NCBI GenBank assembly: GCA_023512835.1
Contig: CM042090.1
Location: forward strand, 57,461,865 to 57,525,864
Origin: Taxillus chinensis
Taxonomy: Eukaryota; Streptophyta; Magnoliopsida; Santalales; Loranthaceae
Direction: 5' to 3'
Length of the DNA: 64,000 nt
Position numbers and translations under genes: made by a program. Positions 1 through 12,290 of the stretch are shown one piece after another. Numbering within the stretch: the stretch's first letter is position 1; every line of letters starts with the position of its first letter. Under the pieces are notes generated by a model, which saw only the letters and a program-made list of their open reading frames with translations, did not search any database and had not been told where the DNA came from.

Positions 1-208
1 GTGTCTTTGCCATCTCACGGCGCACCTCCTCCCGAACGTCCTGCCGGAGTCCCTCCCATAGCTCTCGTACCTCCAGCCGGATACCTTCTTGTAGCTGTGC
101 CAGTAACAACGCATGCCCTCCAACGGACGGTCCCGCACCCGGACCCTCATGGGCAGATGACTCATCAGCCACTACCCCGGACGCACGTGTCACTCTCCTC
201 GGTGGCAT
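1..208 (-). CDS. Chromovirus gag, N-terminal fragment (element Z, runs off the window)
   Basis: Open minus-strand frame from the ATG at 208 to the window edge, about 69 codons with no stop. It begins MPPRRVTRASG and becomes an arginine- and glutamate-rich helical stretch (VREEVRREMAK near the edge). The same N-terminus occurs in element A (ATG at 7625) and element E (ATG at 22803), where it leads into a Ty3/gypsy gag with CCHC knuckles. It should be the start of the capsid/nucleocapsid polyprotein. It lies behind a normal leader and PBS next to LTR1, so it is the 5' end of a third chromovirus whose remainder is outside the window. No frameshift is seen in this piece, unlike A and E. Confidence 0.75.
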   Translation of the reverse strand, partial: MPPRRVTRASGVVADESSAHEGPGAGPSVGGHALLLAQLQEGIRLEVRELWEGLRQDVREEVRREMAKT

Positions 209-639
209 TCTTACTACATGAAGTAAGATGCACAAACGTCAGAATGCGTTCGACTACTAACAAGTTGACTACCTCTACCCCATTATCAAGTCAAGCCGTA
301 CATGGCATCACACACATTTTAACCGTTGCATCAATCAATATTGCACACAGCACAGTCCACATTGTAGTCATACCCAAGGCATTCCCAGAATATTCAGAGT
401 TGCACAGTTCACACATAATCATGTTATGCACATCCTTCACACATGACAACAAATGCAACTAGTGCCCTAATGCCAATGCATGCAAATCCTACCACAAGAC
501 TGACTACCCTAAGTACACCTTGGAGGCTCAAAGAGGACCATGTTGATCAGGCATGTCCCTCCAGGCCCCTCCAAAGGACTTAGGATAACCAAGTCCGCCC
601 ACTACCCTAGGCCAACTAGACCATGCTCTGATACCATAT
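209..639 (-). other. Untranslated leader of element Z
   Basis: Non-coding leader between the LTR1 edge and the gag ATG. It is closely similar to the leader of A (7626-8034) and, inverted, to that of E (22390-22802), including the block next to the PBS. No gene is seen in it. Confidence 0.75.
625..636 (-). promoter_or_regulatory. Primer binding site, initiator tRNA-Met type (element Z)
   Basis: Minus-strand TGGTATCAGAGC starts 3 nt from the LTR edge at 640. This is the usual plant PBS complementary to the 3' end of initiator tRNA-Met. It shows that LTR1 acts as the 5' LTR of the left-hand element Z as well as the 3' LTR of A. Confidence 0.85.
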
Positions 640-2503
640 TGTCACGCCCCGGATTTCCAACCCGAGGAGACCGGAACGTGACCCTCCCTTTATCCGGGTT
701 TGGACAAAGGGGTAGAATACAATATACACTTCACATTTCTTTTCAGAAACCAAAATCATATAATTATTTAATTGAAACCACATGCCTTTATTATGTTTCA
801 AACTTCATTACAATATCTCCCCACTGGGGTTACAATGCCTCAACAAAATTACATAATACAAATAACACAAAACAAAGCCACAAAACAGAACTCTTCCACC
901 TTGGTGTTCCCACCTAACGCCTGTAGGTTCCTGTAAAGAAAACAACATGGTAGGAGGGGTGAGCAACCACGGCTCAGTAGGGATCATGTCTCCCCAACCC
1001 ATCCCATGCACCTAATATCTACATGCCTTGTGTACAAGTGTTGTGTCGTGATACAATTATTCCACCAGATGAAATTACAGGCTATAACAGCAAATACAAT
1101 CATACACGGGCTGGTACATAAACACTCCCGGGCTTCCACAGCCACCGGGTTACAAGAACAATCCCGGGCTTCCACAGCCACCGGGTTCCACAAAACAGTC
1201 CCGGGCTTCCACAGCCACCGGGTTCCACAAAACAGTCCCGGGCTTCCACAGCCACCGGGTCCCACAAAACACAGCACACATAGCCACACTTAGTCACACA
1301 GACATAACATCAAACACTTAGCATGCAAAGCCTCACAGGTATAAAACCAAACAGTTGGTGTACATAAATTCACAGGCTCCTAAACCCAGTCACACAGGCA
1401 TTTTCTCAAACATGTAGCAGGCATGTCATACAGGCATTTTATCGAACACTTTTCATGCATCACATGAACACCAGAAACACACCAAAATCGCCATTGAAGG
1501 CCAACATCCATATAGGAGATCACACCTATATGGATTACATATTTATATATAACAGATATAACCAGAAATCTGCCCTGGAACCCTAGGACAGAGAAGGACT
1601 TAGGAAGAACAGAACCCCTACCTCAAGGAAAACGCAACAACACAGCAATGTCCCGATCCCATGTTGAACGCCGCCCACCCACGAAGCACCGACCACCCAC
1701 GCAAGACGCCCGGCAGCAACCAGGAGCTCTCCTTCCCTCTCTCTCTCTCTCTCTGCGACGGCTGGTGGAGCAACAAACCCTAAACCTAAAACAGAGGGAC
1801 TTCTCCTCCTTATATAGACAACACAACATCAAAACGACGTAGTTTTGATTAAGTGAATCCCAGCATCAAAACGACGTAGTTTTGATCACACAAGTTAGCA
1901 CCTTTCCGCACCCATATAGGCCAAAATACTCAGAATTTCAACATGGTCCTTTGGAGAAAGATCATTAGAATGTCAAAACCAAGGGAACCATGCAAAAATA
2001 TGCCTGCACGCCAGTTTGCACGTGAATTCCCCAATTCACGTGCCACTCCATATGCACTCCAAATGCTCTCAAACTTCACCCCTAGCCTCCTTGCATCATT
2101 TAGAAGACAACCACACTTGCACGTGAATTGGACCCATTTCACGTGCACCTCATACACGTCCGTTTGGCCTGGAAACTTGTGGTAGATAAAGGACATCATT
2201 CTAAGAATCTTTCCTTTTGCACGTGAATTCATTGGAGTCCATTTACCGGGTCAAAATCTAGAAAAACTCCACTCGAAAGGTAAACCGACTAACTCAAGGT
2301 ACGGGTCCAAGATCAGCCAAAACGACTTAAAACCGGCTTGATACGCATAGCATCTTCCTAGGGCATAAATGTACGTTATCACTTGTCACATGCACCTCCC
2401 AAAAGTCCCCTCTTGGGCTCATCTCTTACCTCAAACTTGTGCACCAACATCCAAGGTATTTGTGGCTAACTTCTTACACACGGGTTACACAAGGGTCATT
2501 ACA
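640..2503 (-). repeat. LTR1 (1,864 bp), mosaic of E-type and G-type chromovirus LTR
   Basis: Plus strand begins TGTCACGCCCCGG and ends GGGTCATTACA, so the sense strand is TGTAATGACC...GGGCGTGACA. It is flanked by a PBS on the left and a PPT on the right. In sense direction the first roughly 0.2 kb matches the E-type LTR; it then changes at about 2307 to the G-type sequence (ACCCGTACCTTGAGTTAG) and stays G-type, including the 37-bp CCCGGGCTTCCACAGCC repeats at about 1124-1268. Two ACGT-centred palindromes lie at about 1833-1887, next to the TATA-like stretch and the CT-rich tract. Confidence 0.85.
1124..1268 (-). repeat. 37-bp minisatellite in LTR1, about four copies
   Basis: Tandem copies of a unit containing CCCGGGCTTCCACAGCC and CACCGGGTTCCACAAAACAG. 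The same unit, inverted, is present in both LTRs of element G. It is absent from E-type LTRs, which carry a different array. Confidence 0.85.
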
Positions 2504-2839
2504 TCCTCTCCCCCTTAAGACTTTTCGTCCTCGAAAAGAAATGACATCCGAGGAAAACAAACACAAGCTACCCATTTGCCACCCGGCAAGCCACAACACC
2601 CAAATGGGTCATACACCGTGCACAGCACATAACAACACATAACAAGGTACCACCATAATCCATAACCACATGCATCACAATAATGCATATAACACATATC
2701 CACATGTCACAAATACACATCTCAAATCACATCACAAATATGAACACATGTCTAAAAGACAAAACAAATACACCAAATCATGTACAACTAATACAAGAAA
2801 ACACATCACTATCCCTTGGCCAACAGCCACCTCCCACGC
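2504..2839 (-). other. 3' untranslated region and polypurine tract of element A
   Basis: Between the chromodomain stop and LTR1. On the minus strand the stretch just before the LTR reads TTAAGGGGGAGAGGA, a good polypurine tract for plus-strand priming, and is preceded by CGAGGACGAAAAG. The same block precedes the LTRs of B, E and G. No gene. Confidence 0.8.
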
Positions 2840-4146
2840 TTAAGATTGTTCGTCCTCGAACAATTCTGGGTGCTGCTCACGCATCACGGACTCACGTTCC
2901 CATGTCTCCTCCTCAATGTCACGGTGCTGCCACAGCACGCGAACCAAAGGAATAGCACGACCACGCAAAAGCTTCTCTTGCCGATCTAGGATACGGATAT
3001 GGGCCTCAACAACGGACATGTCATCCGCAATGTCCAACGTCCCCCAATCGATCACATGAGTGGGGTCAGGGTGATACTTCTGCAACTGGGACACGTGAAA
3101 CACGTTGTGCACTCGACTCAGCTGCGGTGGTAACGCTAACCGGTAGGCTATAGGCCCCACACGATCCAGAATCTCAAAAGGACCAATAAACCGCGGAGAT
3201 AGCTTGGAAGCTCGCCCAAACTGTCGATGTCCAGGACGTGGAGAAACACGAAGAAACACATGATCACCAACAGAAAACTCCAAAGGTCACCGCGCTGATC
3301 CGCATAAGATTTCTGCCGACTTTGAGCTGATAACAAACGCTGACGAATCAACTTAACCTTCTCGGTAGCCTCTTGAACCAACTGTGGTCCCAAGAGAGCT
3401 ATCTCCCCCACCTCGGTCCAACACAAAGGTGATCGACACGGCCGCCCATACAACGCCTCAAAAGGAGCCATCCCAATGGATGCCTGATAACTGTTATTGT
3501 AGGCAAACTCCACCGAAGCAAGGTGAGTTGCCCATGAACCCCCAAAGTCTAACACACAGGCCCGTAACATGTCCTCCAAAGTCTGATTCGTCCTCTCTGT
3601 CTGGCCGTCAGTCTCTGGGTGGAAGGTTGTACTCAAGTGAAGTTTGGTCCCCATAGCCTCCTGCAAACCTTCCCAGAAACGGGAAGTGAACCGCGAATCC
3701 CGGTCAGAGACAACCGATGATGGTACTCCATGCAGTCTCACAATCTCGTTCATGTACAGCTGACTCAAGGTCCCAATAGAGTCCCGCTCGCGAACAGCCA
3801 GGAAATGGGCCGACTTTGTGAGTCGATCCACAATCACCCAAATCATATCTTTCCGCCCTGTGGTGGGTGGAAGACCAGTCACAAAATCCATCGCCATGTG
3901 GTCCCACTTCCACTCCGCTATGGGCAAGGGCTGTAACATGCCCGCCGGCCGCTGATGCTCAGCCTTCACCTGCTGACACGTGAGGCACCGCGAAACAAAA
4001 GCAGCCACATCGCGTTTCATCCCAGGCCACCAAAAATGTCCTCGAAGCGCATGGTACATCTTCGTACCCCCCCTGGATGCACAACGAACTCTAGGGTGGT
4101 GAAACTCCCTCATCACCTCATCCCCGAGGGAAGAAGCCACTACCAA
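2840..4146 (-). pseudogene. Element A integrase and C-terminal chromodomain, frameshifted
   Basis: Minus-strand integrase: zinc-finger region with CLTC pair, then the DDE core (first Asp in MDFVTGLPP, second in SDRDSRF, Glu in TDGQTERTNQTLEDML), then a C-terminal domain ([19 protein letters not shown]) and a chromodomain ending [15 protein letters not shown]. The catalytic triad is visible. A small indel at about 3290 moves the reading from the integrase frame (4146 to about 3290) to the chromodomain frame (3283 to 2840), by comparison with E, where the joint reads through. The chromodomain probably directs insertion to modified chromatin, as described for chromoviruses. Confidence 0.85.
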
Positions 4147-6290
4147 CCGCCCCGAAAAGACAACTCATGCTCGGGACCCTCTGTCCGGTCGTCGGATAGC
4201 TCCCCAGCCTCAATACGGGCACGGAGAACCTCACACTCAATGTCACCCAACTGTTCCTCCCGGACGCGCCGGTACAACTCGGGCACAACTACCAAAGGAC
4301 TCAGGACTGTCCCACTATCACGAACAACAGTCCGCACCGCAACATCGCCAACTGCTCCCTCGGCTTCCACTCTCGCACGGCCACCTCGGCTTTCCCTTTT
4401 CCTCTCAACGCATCGGCCACAATATTACCCTTGCCCGGGGTATAGGCAAGAGTAAAGTCAAAGGTCTGCAAATACTCCACCCATCTCCTTTGCCTCAAAT
4501 TCAAGTCTTTCTGAGTAAAGATGTACTGAAGGCTCTTGTGATCTGAGAACACCACAAACTTCTCCCCCAAGAGGTAATGCTGCCAACTCTTCAGGGCGAA
4601 GATGACAGCCGCTAACTCAAGGTCATGAGTAGGATAATTCTGCTCATGAGGCTTCAGCTGCCTTGACCCATAAGCTACCACACTGTGCTCCTGCATAAGC
4701 ACACACCCCAAACCAACCCTGGATGCATCACAATACACCTCATATGGGATATCCTCCGGAGGTAACCTCAATACCAGTGCAGTGGTCAAACGGGTTTTGA
4801 GAGCCTCAAACGCCTGCTGACACTTATCAGTCCAATCAAACTTCACGCCCTTCCGAGTCAACGCTGTCATAGGAGCTGCCAAATGGGAGAACCCCTCGAC
4901 AAAACGACGATAGTACCCCACCAAGCCAAGAAAACTACGGATCTCAAAAACGTTGGTTGGCCTCGCCCATGATGCCACAGCCTCAATCTTGGCTGGGTCC
5001 ACCCTAACTCCCTCAACTGACACCACATGGCCAAGAAAGTGAACCTCCTACGGCCAAAATTCACACTTGCTAAACTTAGCAAATAGCTGCTGGTCCCTCA
5101 AGATTTGCAACACTGTTGCCAAGTGCTCCACATGCTCCTTCTCGGTCTTGGAATACACCAAGATATCATCAATAAACACCACCACAAACGAATCCAAGTA
5201 GGGAGCAAAGACCTGGTTCATCAAATGCATGAATACCGCTGGCGCATTAGTGAGCCCGAAAGGCATCACTACCCACTCATAATGCCCATACCTGCACCGA
5301 AAAGCCGTCTTAGGGATGTCCTCCTCCCTAACCCTGAGCTGGTGATACCCCGACCGTAAATCTATCTTGGAAAACCACCGGGCCCCACTCAATTGGTCAA
5401 ACAGGTCATCTATCCGAGGCAACGGGTACTTGTTCTTCACATCCATCGACCCGCCTTCTGTAGTCGATGCAGAGACGAAGTGTGCCATCAGCCTTCTTAG
5501 CAAAGAGCACCGGAGCACCCCAAGGTGAGGTACTCGGTCTGATATACCCCTGGTCCACCAACTCCTCGATTTGCCTCTGCAGCTCTCTCAGCTCGGCTGG
5601 CCCCATACGACACGCTACTTGGGAAATCGGACCCGTCCCCGGCACCAACTTAATGGGGAACTCCACACTCCTCTTAGGTGGCAAACTCCTCAACTCTTCC
5701 AGAAAAACATCCTGAAATTGGTCCACAACAGCGGGCCACACCCTCTTTTCCACCTTCCCCTCCTCAGCAAAGGTCAGGGCTGCCAACTTGTGGGTAATGG
5801 CACCCCACTGGTCCAACACTAGCCCGGCTCGACTCGCCTCACGATCCCACTCCCCTTGCAGGGTGCAAGAGGTCCCTGCAGGTGTCACGAAGGATACACG
5901 CCGCCGGTAACAGTCTATCTTGGCTTGGAAAGCCATAAGCCAATCCATACCCAAGATCAGGTCAAACGTCCTCAAAGGCATAACATACAAGTCAAAACTC
6001 AGCTCCACCTCTCCTAGGGTTAACACACAGTCACGACACATACGCCGTACCTCAATCAAGCCTCCCACCGGAGACTCCACAACTAGGGGCCTTGCGGCCT
6101 CCACACAAGCTAACCCCAAGCCATCAATAAGAAGCTCGGCAGCAAAGGAACACGATGCACCAGTATCAAAAAGAACAGAAGCTAACGTACGGGAAATCAA
6201 GAGGGTACCTCTAACCACCGATGGTCCTGCTCCACCCTCAGCTGGTGGGGGTGGTAGCTCAGCCTCCTCCTGGTACGTCGCCTCCAGTCT
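4147..6290 (-). pseudogene. Element A protease, reverse transcriptase and RNase H, frameshifted
   Basis: In order on the minus strand: aspartic protease with [10 protein letters not shown] (about 6180-6130), a linker ending in [10 protein letters not shown] with [12 protein letters not shown] and the catalytic FIDDILVYS (about 5280-5150), and Ty3-type RNase H with [20 protein letters not shown] and [12 protein letters not shown] (about 4730-4400). Reading changes frame between protease-RT (6218-5406), RT (5518-5048), RT end/RNase H (5026-4301) and the linker to integrase (4370-4140), so at least three small indels break the polyprotein. The catalytic residues remain recognisable. A functional copy would make the enzymes that turn element RNA into DNA inside the virus-like particle. 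Confidence 0.85.
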
Positions 6291-7625
6291 GCAAACACCC
6301 TTCCTTGGCCCATGCCACTGGTCGGCTCACTCACTGGATGCTTCCGGCTAAGGTTGCCTCCAGCCTCGGTCTGCTGCTGCTCCGGCCTCCCCTGGGGTCG
6401 GGTCTGACTTGATCCTGCCTGGCAGGCCTGCCACTGACGAGCTGGTCTCTCAGCTGGTGCACAGAAGCTAGCATCACTCCTCACGCTGGATGCCACGCCC
6501 CTTGTTCCCCTGTTGCCACTCCTGCAAACCCGGCGCAAACGACCCTCTCGTCCACAGTTGTTGCATCGCCAGTCCTTCTTGGGGCACTCCCCCTTGAAGT
6601 GACCCTGCTCTCCACAGCAGTGACAACCGCTGGGTAGACTCCCAGATGGACCACCCTGTCTTTCGCCGCCAAAGGTGAACCTCCCGGGGTTCACAGATGT
6701 CGACCCCGATCGCGAAAAGAATCGTTATCCCTCTCCTCCGTCTTGAGCCTCTTGGACCCTGCATCTCGATCAGGCCCACTCTGCAACTGGCGACCCTGAT
6801 GGGCCTGCCTCCCATCATCCAGCTCTGTCTCGGCTATACGGGCCGTCTCCACAACCTCGGCATAGGTCCTCAAGCGTAGAATTGCCACCCTCTGCCTGGG
6901 GCTGGCCTAAGGCCCAAGGTGAACTTGTGGGCCTTCAGGTCCTCCCTTGCCATAGTCTCGGGGAGCAAACCTACTCAAGCCCTGGGAACTCCCGCTCATA
7001 CTCAGGTACCGTCCTGGATCCCTGCTCTGCTGCCGACTTCTGCCCTCTTCCGCCATCTCACTGATTCCGGGAAGAACTCATCATGGAGGAGTTGCAAGAA
7101 CTCCTCCCAAAGCATGAGTTGCACCACACAGCTCCCCGCGACACTCGTCCACCACTCCAAAGCATCCCCCTCCAGCTGCCGAATTGCCAGTCACACCTTA
7201 TCCTCTTCCCGGGGCAGGAGAAAGGAGAACACATGCTCGATCCGCCTCAACCATCGCTCGCCTACCACGGGATCACCTTCCCCCTTGAATCGCGGAGGTT
7301 GTTCCTTTCGAAACCGTGTCACCACGTCATCCTCTGCACGAGTCGGTACACCACCCAGCGAACTCTCACGCTCACGAGGCAGCTCTCCCACTGGTGGTGG
7401 TGGTGGTGGCACCACCTGCTGTGCTGCCATCTCACGGCGCACCTCCTCCCGAACGTCCTGCTAGAGTCCCTCCCGTAGCTCTCGTACCTCCAGCCGGATG
7501 CCTTCTCGTAGCTGTGCCAGCAACAACGCATGCCCTCCAACGGATGGTCCCGCACCCGGACCCTCATGGGCAGATGACTCATCAGCCACTGCCCCGGACG
7601 CACGTGTCACTCTCCTCGGCGGCAT
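6291..7625 (-). pseudogene. Element A gag, frameshifted
   Basis: Starts at the ATG at 7625 (MPPRRVTRASGAVADE), with a proline run (PPPPPPVGELPRE, about 7415-7380) and then the Retrotrans_gag capsid region (about 7290-6900). Two CCHC knuckles follow: HCCGEQGHFKGEC at about 6620-6585 and CNNCGREGRLRRVC at about 6565-6525. In the second knuckle the His is replaced by Arg (GRL; E has GHL). Several frame changes occur across 7442-6694 and another near 6300 before protease. It is the structural polyprotein of the element, now inactive. Confidence 0.8.
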
Positions 7626-8034
7626 TCTTACTACACGAAGTAAAAAGCACAAACGTCAAAATAAATTTATAATCTATCGCGTCACGACCTCTACCCCACT
7701 GATCAATTCCACTATCACATGACATTACACACATACATCGTATCAATCACATTTCACAGTTCAGTATGCATTGCCAAACAAATCAGAGTTGCACATTTCA
7801 CTTAATCATTTTATCTTATCCACGCTTTAGCACACATTCACAAAGAAATGCGGCTAGTGCCCTAATGCCAATGCATGCAAATCCTACCACAAGACTGGAC
7901 TACCCTAAGTACACCTTGGAGGCTCAAAGAGGACCATGTTGATCAGGCATGTCCCTCCAGGCTCCTCCAAAGGACTTAGGATAACCAGGTCCGCCCACTA
8001 CCCTAGGCCAACTAGACCATGCTCGATACCATAT
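7626..8034 (-). other. Leader and PBS of element A
   Basis: Non-coding leader with the PBS next to LTR2: minus-strand TGGTATCGAGC (8031-8021). Compared with the standard TGGTATCAGAGC one A is missing, and E carries the same one-base loss. No gene. Confidence 0.75.
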
Positions 8035-9019
8035 TGTCACGCCCGGATTTCCAACCCGAGGAAACCGGTACGTGACTCCCCTTGTACCCACACGGAGGGC
8101 AAAGGGGTTAGGATGCAAACCCCGAATTTAACATTTTAAACATCCACAACACATTTCAAGAAAATAATGTCCATAAAAGAAATCCACAATCCAAACCAGT
8201 CTTTATTACGACAAAATCCTTTCCAATCCATCCCTACTGGGTTACATCAATTCCCATACAAAAAATAACATAAATGGAAGAGAGTAAAATAAATAAGGTC
8301 TTCCACCTTGGTGTATCCACCTAACGCCTGTAAGTCCCTGGAAAACAAGCAAACACAGTAGGAGGGGTGAGCAACCACAGCTCAGTAGGGATCAAGTCTC
8401 CCCAACCCTTCCCATGTTCCTAGCAGCTACATGCATGTGCACAGGTGTAGTGACGTGGCAGTATGAGAAAAAGAGTAAAACATTCCACACAAGCGGGCGT
8501 AACCCTAGCCCCAGTCACACTGGCTAACAAACATCACAAGCAAGTAATTTTACCGCCTCTTCAGGCCACTGATTTAACCGCCTCTCAGGCAAAGTAGTTT
8601 AACCGCCTCTTCAGGCCACTGGTTTAACCGCCTCCCAGCCATTTAGGCAATAGAACAAACACCCAGCATGCATACATTCACCAAATCACAAGTCCAGCCA
8701 CACAGGCATATTACCAAACATGTAATAGGCATATACACACAACTGTATTCACACAGGCATTTCATCGAACATATAGCATGCAACAACAGAATCACACCAA
8801 AATGCCATTGAAGGCCAACATCCATATAGGAGATCACACCTATATGGATTACATATTTATATATAAACAGATATAATCCATAATCTGCCCTAGAACCCTA
8901 GAACAAAGGAGGATTTAGGAAGAACAGAACCCCTACCTTGTATGTTCTCCTGCTCCCGCTCCCACGTAAGACTCCGACCACCCACGCAAGAGGCTCCGGC
9001 AGCCACCAGAAGCTCTCCT

Positions 9020-9074
<55 letters not shown>

Positions 9075-9729
9075 GACGGCTAGTTGAGCAACAAACCCTA
9101 ACTCTAAAACAGAGGGGCTTCTCCTCCTTATAGACAACACAACATCAAAACGACGTAGTTTTGATGGAACAAGCTATGACCTTCCCACATCCATACACAC
9201 CAAAATATTCACAATTCCAACATGGTCCTTTGGGAAAAGATGATTAGAATGACAAAACCAAGGTAACCATGCAAAAACATGCTTGCACGCCAATTTGAAC
9301 GCCAATTTCACAATTGGCGTGCAGCTCCAAATGCACTCAAACTTCACCCCAAGCCTCCTTGCATCTTGTAGAGGTCTAGGAAGCAAAAATATGCTTGCAC
9401 GTGAAATGGGTGAATTCACGTGCAGCTCCAAATGCTCTGAAATTTCTGTGGTAGGTAGAGGACCTCATTCTAAGAAACTTTTGTTCTTGCACGCCAATTG
9501 TTTGAGGCCATCTACCCTATCAAAGGTGAGCTCCAAGATCAGCCAAAACAGCTTAAAACCGCTTGTATACGCATAGCATCTTCCTAGGGCATAAATGTAC
9601 GTTATCACTTGTCACATGCACCTCCCAAAAGTCCCCTCTTGGGCTCATCTCTTACCTCAAACTTGTGCACCAACATCCAAGGTATTTATGGTTAACTTCT
9701 TACACACGGGTTACACACGGGTCATTACA
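8035..9729 (-). repeat. LTR2 (1,695 bp), E-type chromovirus LTR
   Basis: Same ends as LTR1 (TGTCACGCCCGG...GTCATTACA on the plus strand). It carries repeats of the ACCGCCTCTTCAGGCC type at about 8545-8640, as in E, and one ACGT-centred palindrome at about 9143-9164. A long CT microsatellite lies at about 9021-9073. It is the 5' LTR of A and is also followed on the right by the PPT of B. Confidence 0.85.
9021..9073. repeat. (CT)n microsatellite in LTR2
   Basis: Uninterrupted CT dinucleotides of about 52 bp at the place where E and G have a short GAGAGAG tract just downstream of the TATA box. It is a local expansion. Confidence 0.95.
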
Positions 9730-11654
9730 TCCTCTCCCCCTTAAGACTTTTCGTCCTCGAAAAGAAATGACATCCGAGGAAAACAAACACAAGCTACCCA
9801 TTTGCCACCCGGCAAGCCACAACACCCAAATGGGTCATACACCGCGCATAGCACATAACAACACATAACAAGGTACCACCATAATCCATAACCACATGCA
9901 TCACAATAATGCATATAACACATATCCACATGTCACAAATACACATCTCAAATCACATCACAAATATGAACACATGTCTAAAAGACAAAACAAATACACC
10001 AAATCATGCACAACTAATACAAGAAAACACATCACTATCCCTTGGCCAACAGCCACCTCCCACGCTTAAGATTGTTCATTCTCGAACAATTCTGGGTGCT
10101 GCTCATGCATCACGGACTCACGTTCCCATGTCTCCTCCTCAATGTCACGGTGCTGCCACAGCACGCGAACCAAAGGAATAGCACGACCACGCAAAAGCTT
10201 CTCTTGCCGATCTAGGATACGGATATGGGCCTTAACAACGGACATGTCATCCGCAATGTCCAACGTCCCCCAATCGATCACATGAGTGGGGTCAGGGTGA
10301 TACTTCTGCAACTAGGACACGTGAAACACGTTGTGCACTCGACTCAGCCGCGGTGGTAACGCTAACCGGTAGGCCACAGGCCCCACATGATCCAGAATCT
10401 CAAAAGGACCAATAAACCGCGGAGATAGCTTGGAAGCTCGCCCAAACCGTCGATGTCCACGACGTGGAGAAACACGAAGAAACACATGATCACCAACAGA
10501 AAACTCCAAACGTCGCCGCCGCTAATCCGCATAAGATTTCTGCCGACTTTGAGCTGATAACAAACGCTGATGAATCAACTTAACCTTCTCGGCAGCCTCT
10601 TGAACCAACTGTGGTCCCAAGAGAGCTGTCTCCCCCACCTCGGTCCAACACAAAGGTGATCGACACGGCCGCCCATACAACGCCTCAAAAGGAGCCATCC
10701 CAATGGATGCCTGATAACTGTTATTGTAGGCAAACTCCACCAAAGCAAGGTGAGTTGCCCACGAACCCCCAAAGTCTAACACACAGGCCCGTAACATGTC
10801 CTCCAAAGTCTGATTCGTCCTCTCTCGTCTGGCCGTCGGTCTCAGGGTGGAAGGCTGTACTCAAGTGAAGTTTGGTCCCCATAGCCTCCTTGCAAACCTG
10901 CCCAGAACGGGAAGTGAACCGCGAATCCCGGTCAGAGACAACCGATGATGGTACTCCATGCGGTCTCACAATCTCGTTCATGTACAATGTGACTCAAGGT
11001 CCCAATAGAGTCCCGCTCGCGAACAGCCAGGAAATGGGCCGACTTTGTGAGTCGATCCACAATCACCCAAATCATATCTTTCCGCCCTGTGGTGGGTGGA
11101 AGACCAGTCACAAAATCCATCGCTATGTGGTCCCACTTCCACTCCGCTATGGGCAAGGGCGTAACATGCCCGCCGGCCGCCGATGCTCGGCCTTCACCTG
11201 CCGACACGTGAGGCACCGCGAAACAAAAGCGCCACATCGCGTTTCATCCCAGGCCACCAAAAATGTCCTCGAAGCGCATGGTACATCTTCGTACCCCCCT
11301 AGATGCACAAGCAACTCTAGACCGGTGAAACTCCCTCATCACCTCATCCCTGAGGGAAGAAGCCACTACCAACCGCCCCTGAAAAGACAACTCATGCTCA
11401 GGACCCTCTGTCCAGTCGTCAGATAGCTCCCCAGCCTCAATACGGGCACGAAGAACCTCACACTCAATGTCACCCAACTGTTCCTCCCGGACACGCCGGT
11501 ACAACTCAGGCACAACTACCAAAGGACTCAGGACTATCCCACTATCACGAACAACAGGCTGCAGCTGCAACATCGCCAACTGCTCCATCAGCTTCCACTC
11601 TCGCACGGCCACCTCAGCTTCCACCCAACTGTTCCTCCCAGACACGCCGGTACA
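9730..11654 (-). mobile_element. Element B: truncated chromovirus internal region
   Basis: Begins with the same PPT as A against LTR2 and runs through 3' UTR, chromodomain, integrase and the RNase H-integrase linker. It stops at about 11,654, where Tat-family sequence (element C) takes over. Near the break, a piece of the linker at about 11,470-11,505 is repeated at about 11,622-11,655. RT, protease, gag and the 5' LTR are missing. Confidence 0.8.
10066..11654 (-). pseudogene. Element B integrase and chromodomain fragment
   Basis: Minus strand; nearly the same sequence as the matching part of A. It contains the chromodomain (ending [15 protein letters not shown]), the integrase C-terminal domain, and the DDE core with SDRDSRF and MDFVTGLPP. 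An in-frame TAG at about 10311 replaces a Gln codon that is intact in A (CAG to TAG), and frameshifts occur near 10,510, 10,830 and 11,240. The region 11,244-11,645 is the linker upstream of integrase. No function is expected. Confidence 0.8.
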
Positions 11655-12290
11655 ACTCTAGGTAAGTCAGGTAAGTGCTCCAACCCGTCCAAAATGACTC
11701 CCTTTTATCTTTGTACGCTGTTCGTATACAAACAGTGCACAAAGAGGGGCAGCTGTAGGACCCTATTTTGTCCGGGGTGGACATACTAACCCCATTTGAT
11801 ATACCTTTCTGCCTATGCCATATACCTTGTTGAACAGGTCCACAATGATCCCATACTTCCAAGGAATGGTCTACCCCAATCTGCACGAGATGGATACAAT
11901 CGACACGGCTGGGGGAGTTCAAAATAATGACTTCTGCTACAAGTCTTTGAAGCGCCCCAAGAACAACACCAGGTGATGGAGGATGAAAATTGGAGACCAA
12001 CGCACTTGACCGAGCTCAAATCGGACTTAAAATGAAGAAGTTATGGCCAAAACAACTTTCGTTGGAAAAAGTCAAACTTGCCAAAAGACGGTCAATGCCC
12101 CTGGTCAAACTGCCCGCAAAAGTGATCATGCGAAACTCTTCAAAATGCCTATGTAGGCGAATACGGATCTCCTTAAACAATTCCTGGAAGGTTATCCATT
12201 TTTGCATTTTTGGTGGGGGTAAAAAGGTAATTAAAAAAAAAGGAGGTTGACCGTTGACCGTTGACCTGCCGACACTTCGACCCATTGACC

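Larger units (their letters stand above)
640..9729 (-). mobile_element. Element A: Ty3/gypsy chromovirus with chromodomain, full set of domains but frameshifted
   Basis: Read on the minus strand: LTR2 (9729-8035), PBS, gag, protease, RT, RNase H, integrase, chromodomain, PPT, LTR1 (2503-640). The chromodomain after integrase puts it among plant chromoviruses, most like Tekay/Del from memory of its motif spacing. No TSD is present: another PBS abuts LTR1 on the left and another PPT abuts LTR2 on the right, so A is the middle unit of a tandem array. The two LTRs are of different subtypes, so they were not both copied from one parent by a single reverse-transcription event. Single-base indels break the polyprotein at several places; it is not autonomous. 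Confidence 0.85.

Noticed and set aside
615..640. tRNA-like match (TGGTATCAGAGC)
   Set aside because: Only the 3' complement of a tRNA is present; it is a primer binding site, not a tRNA gene.
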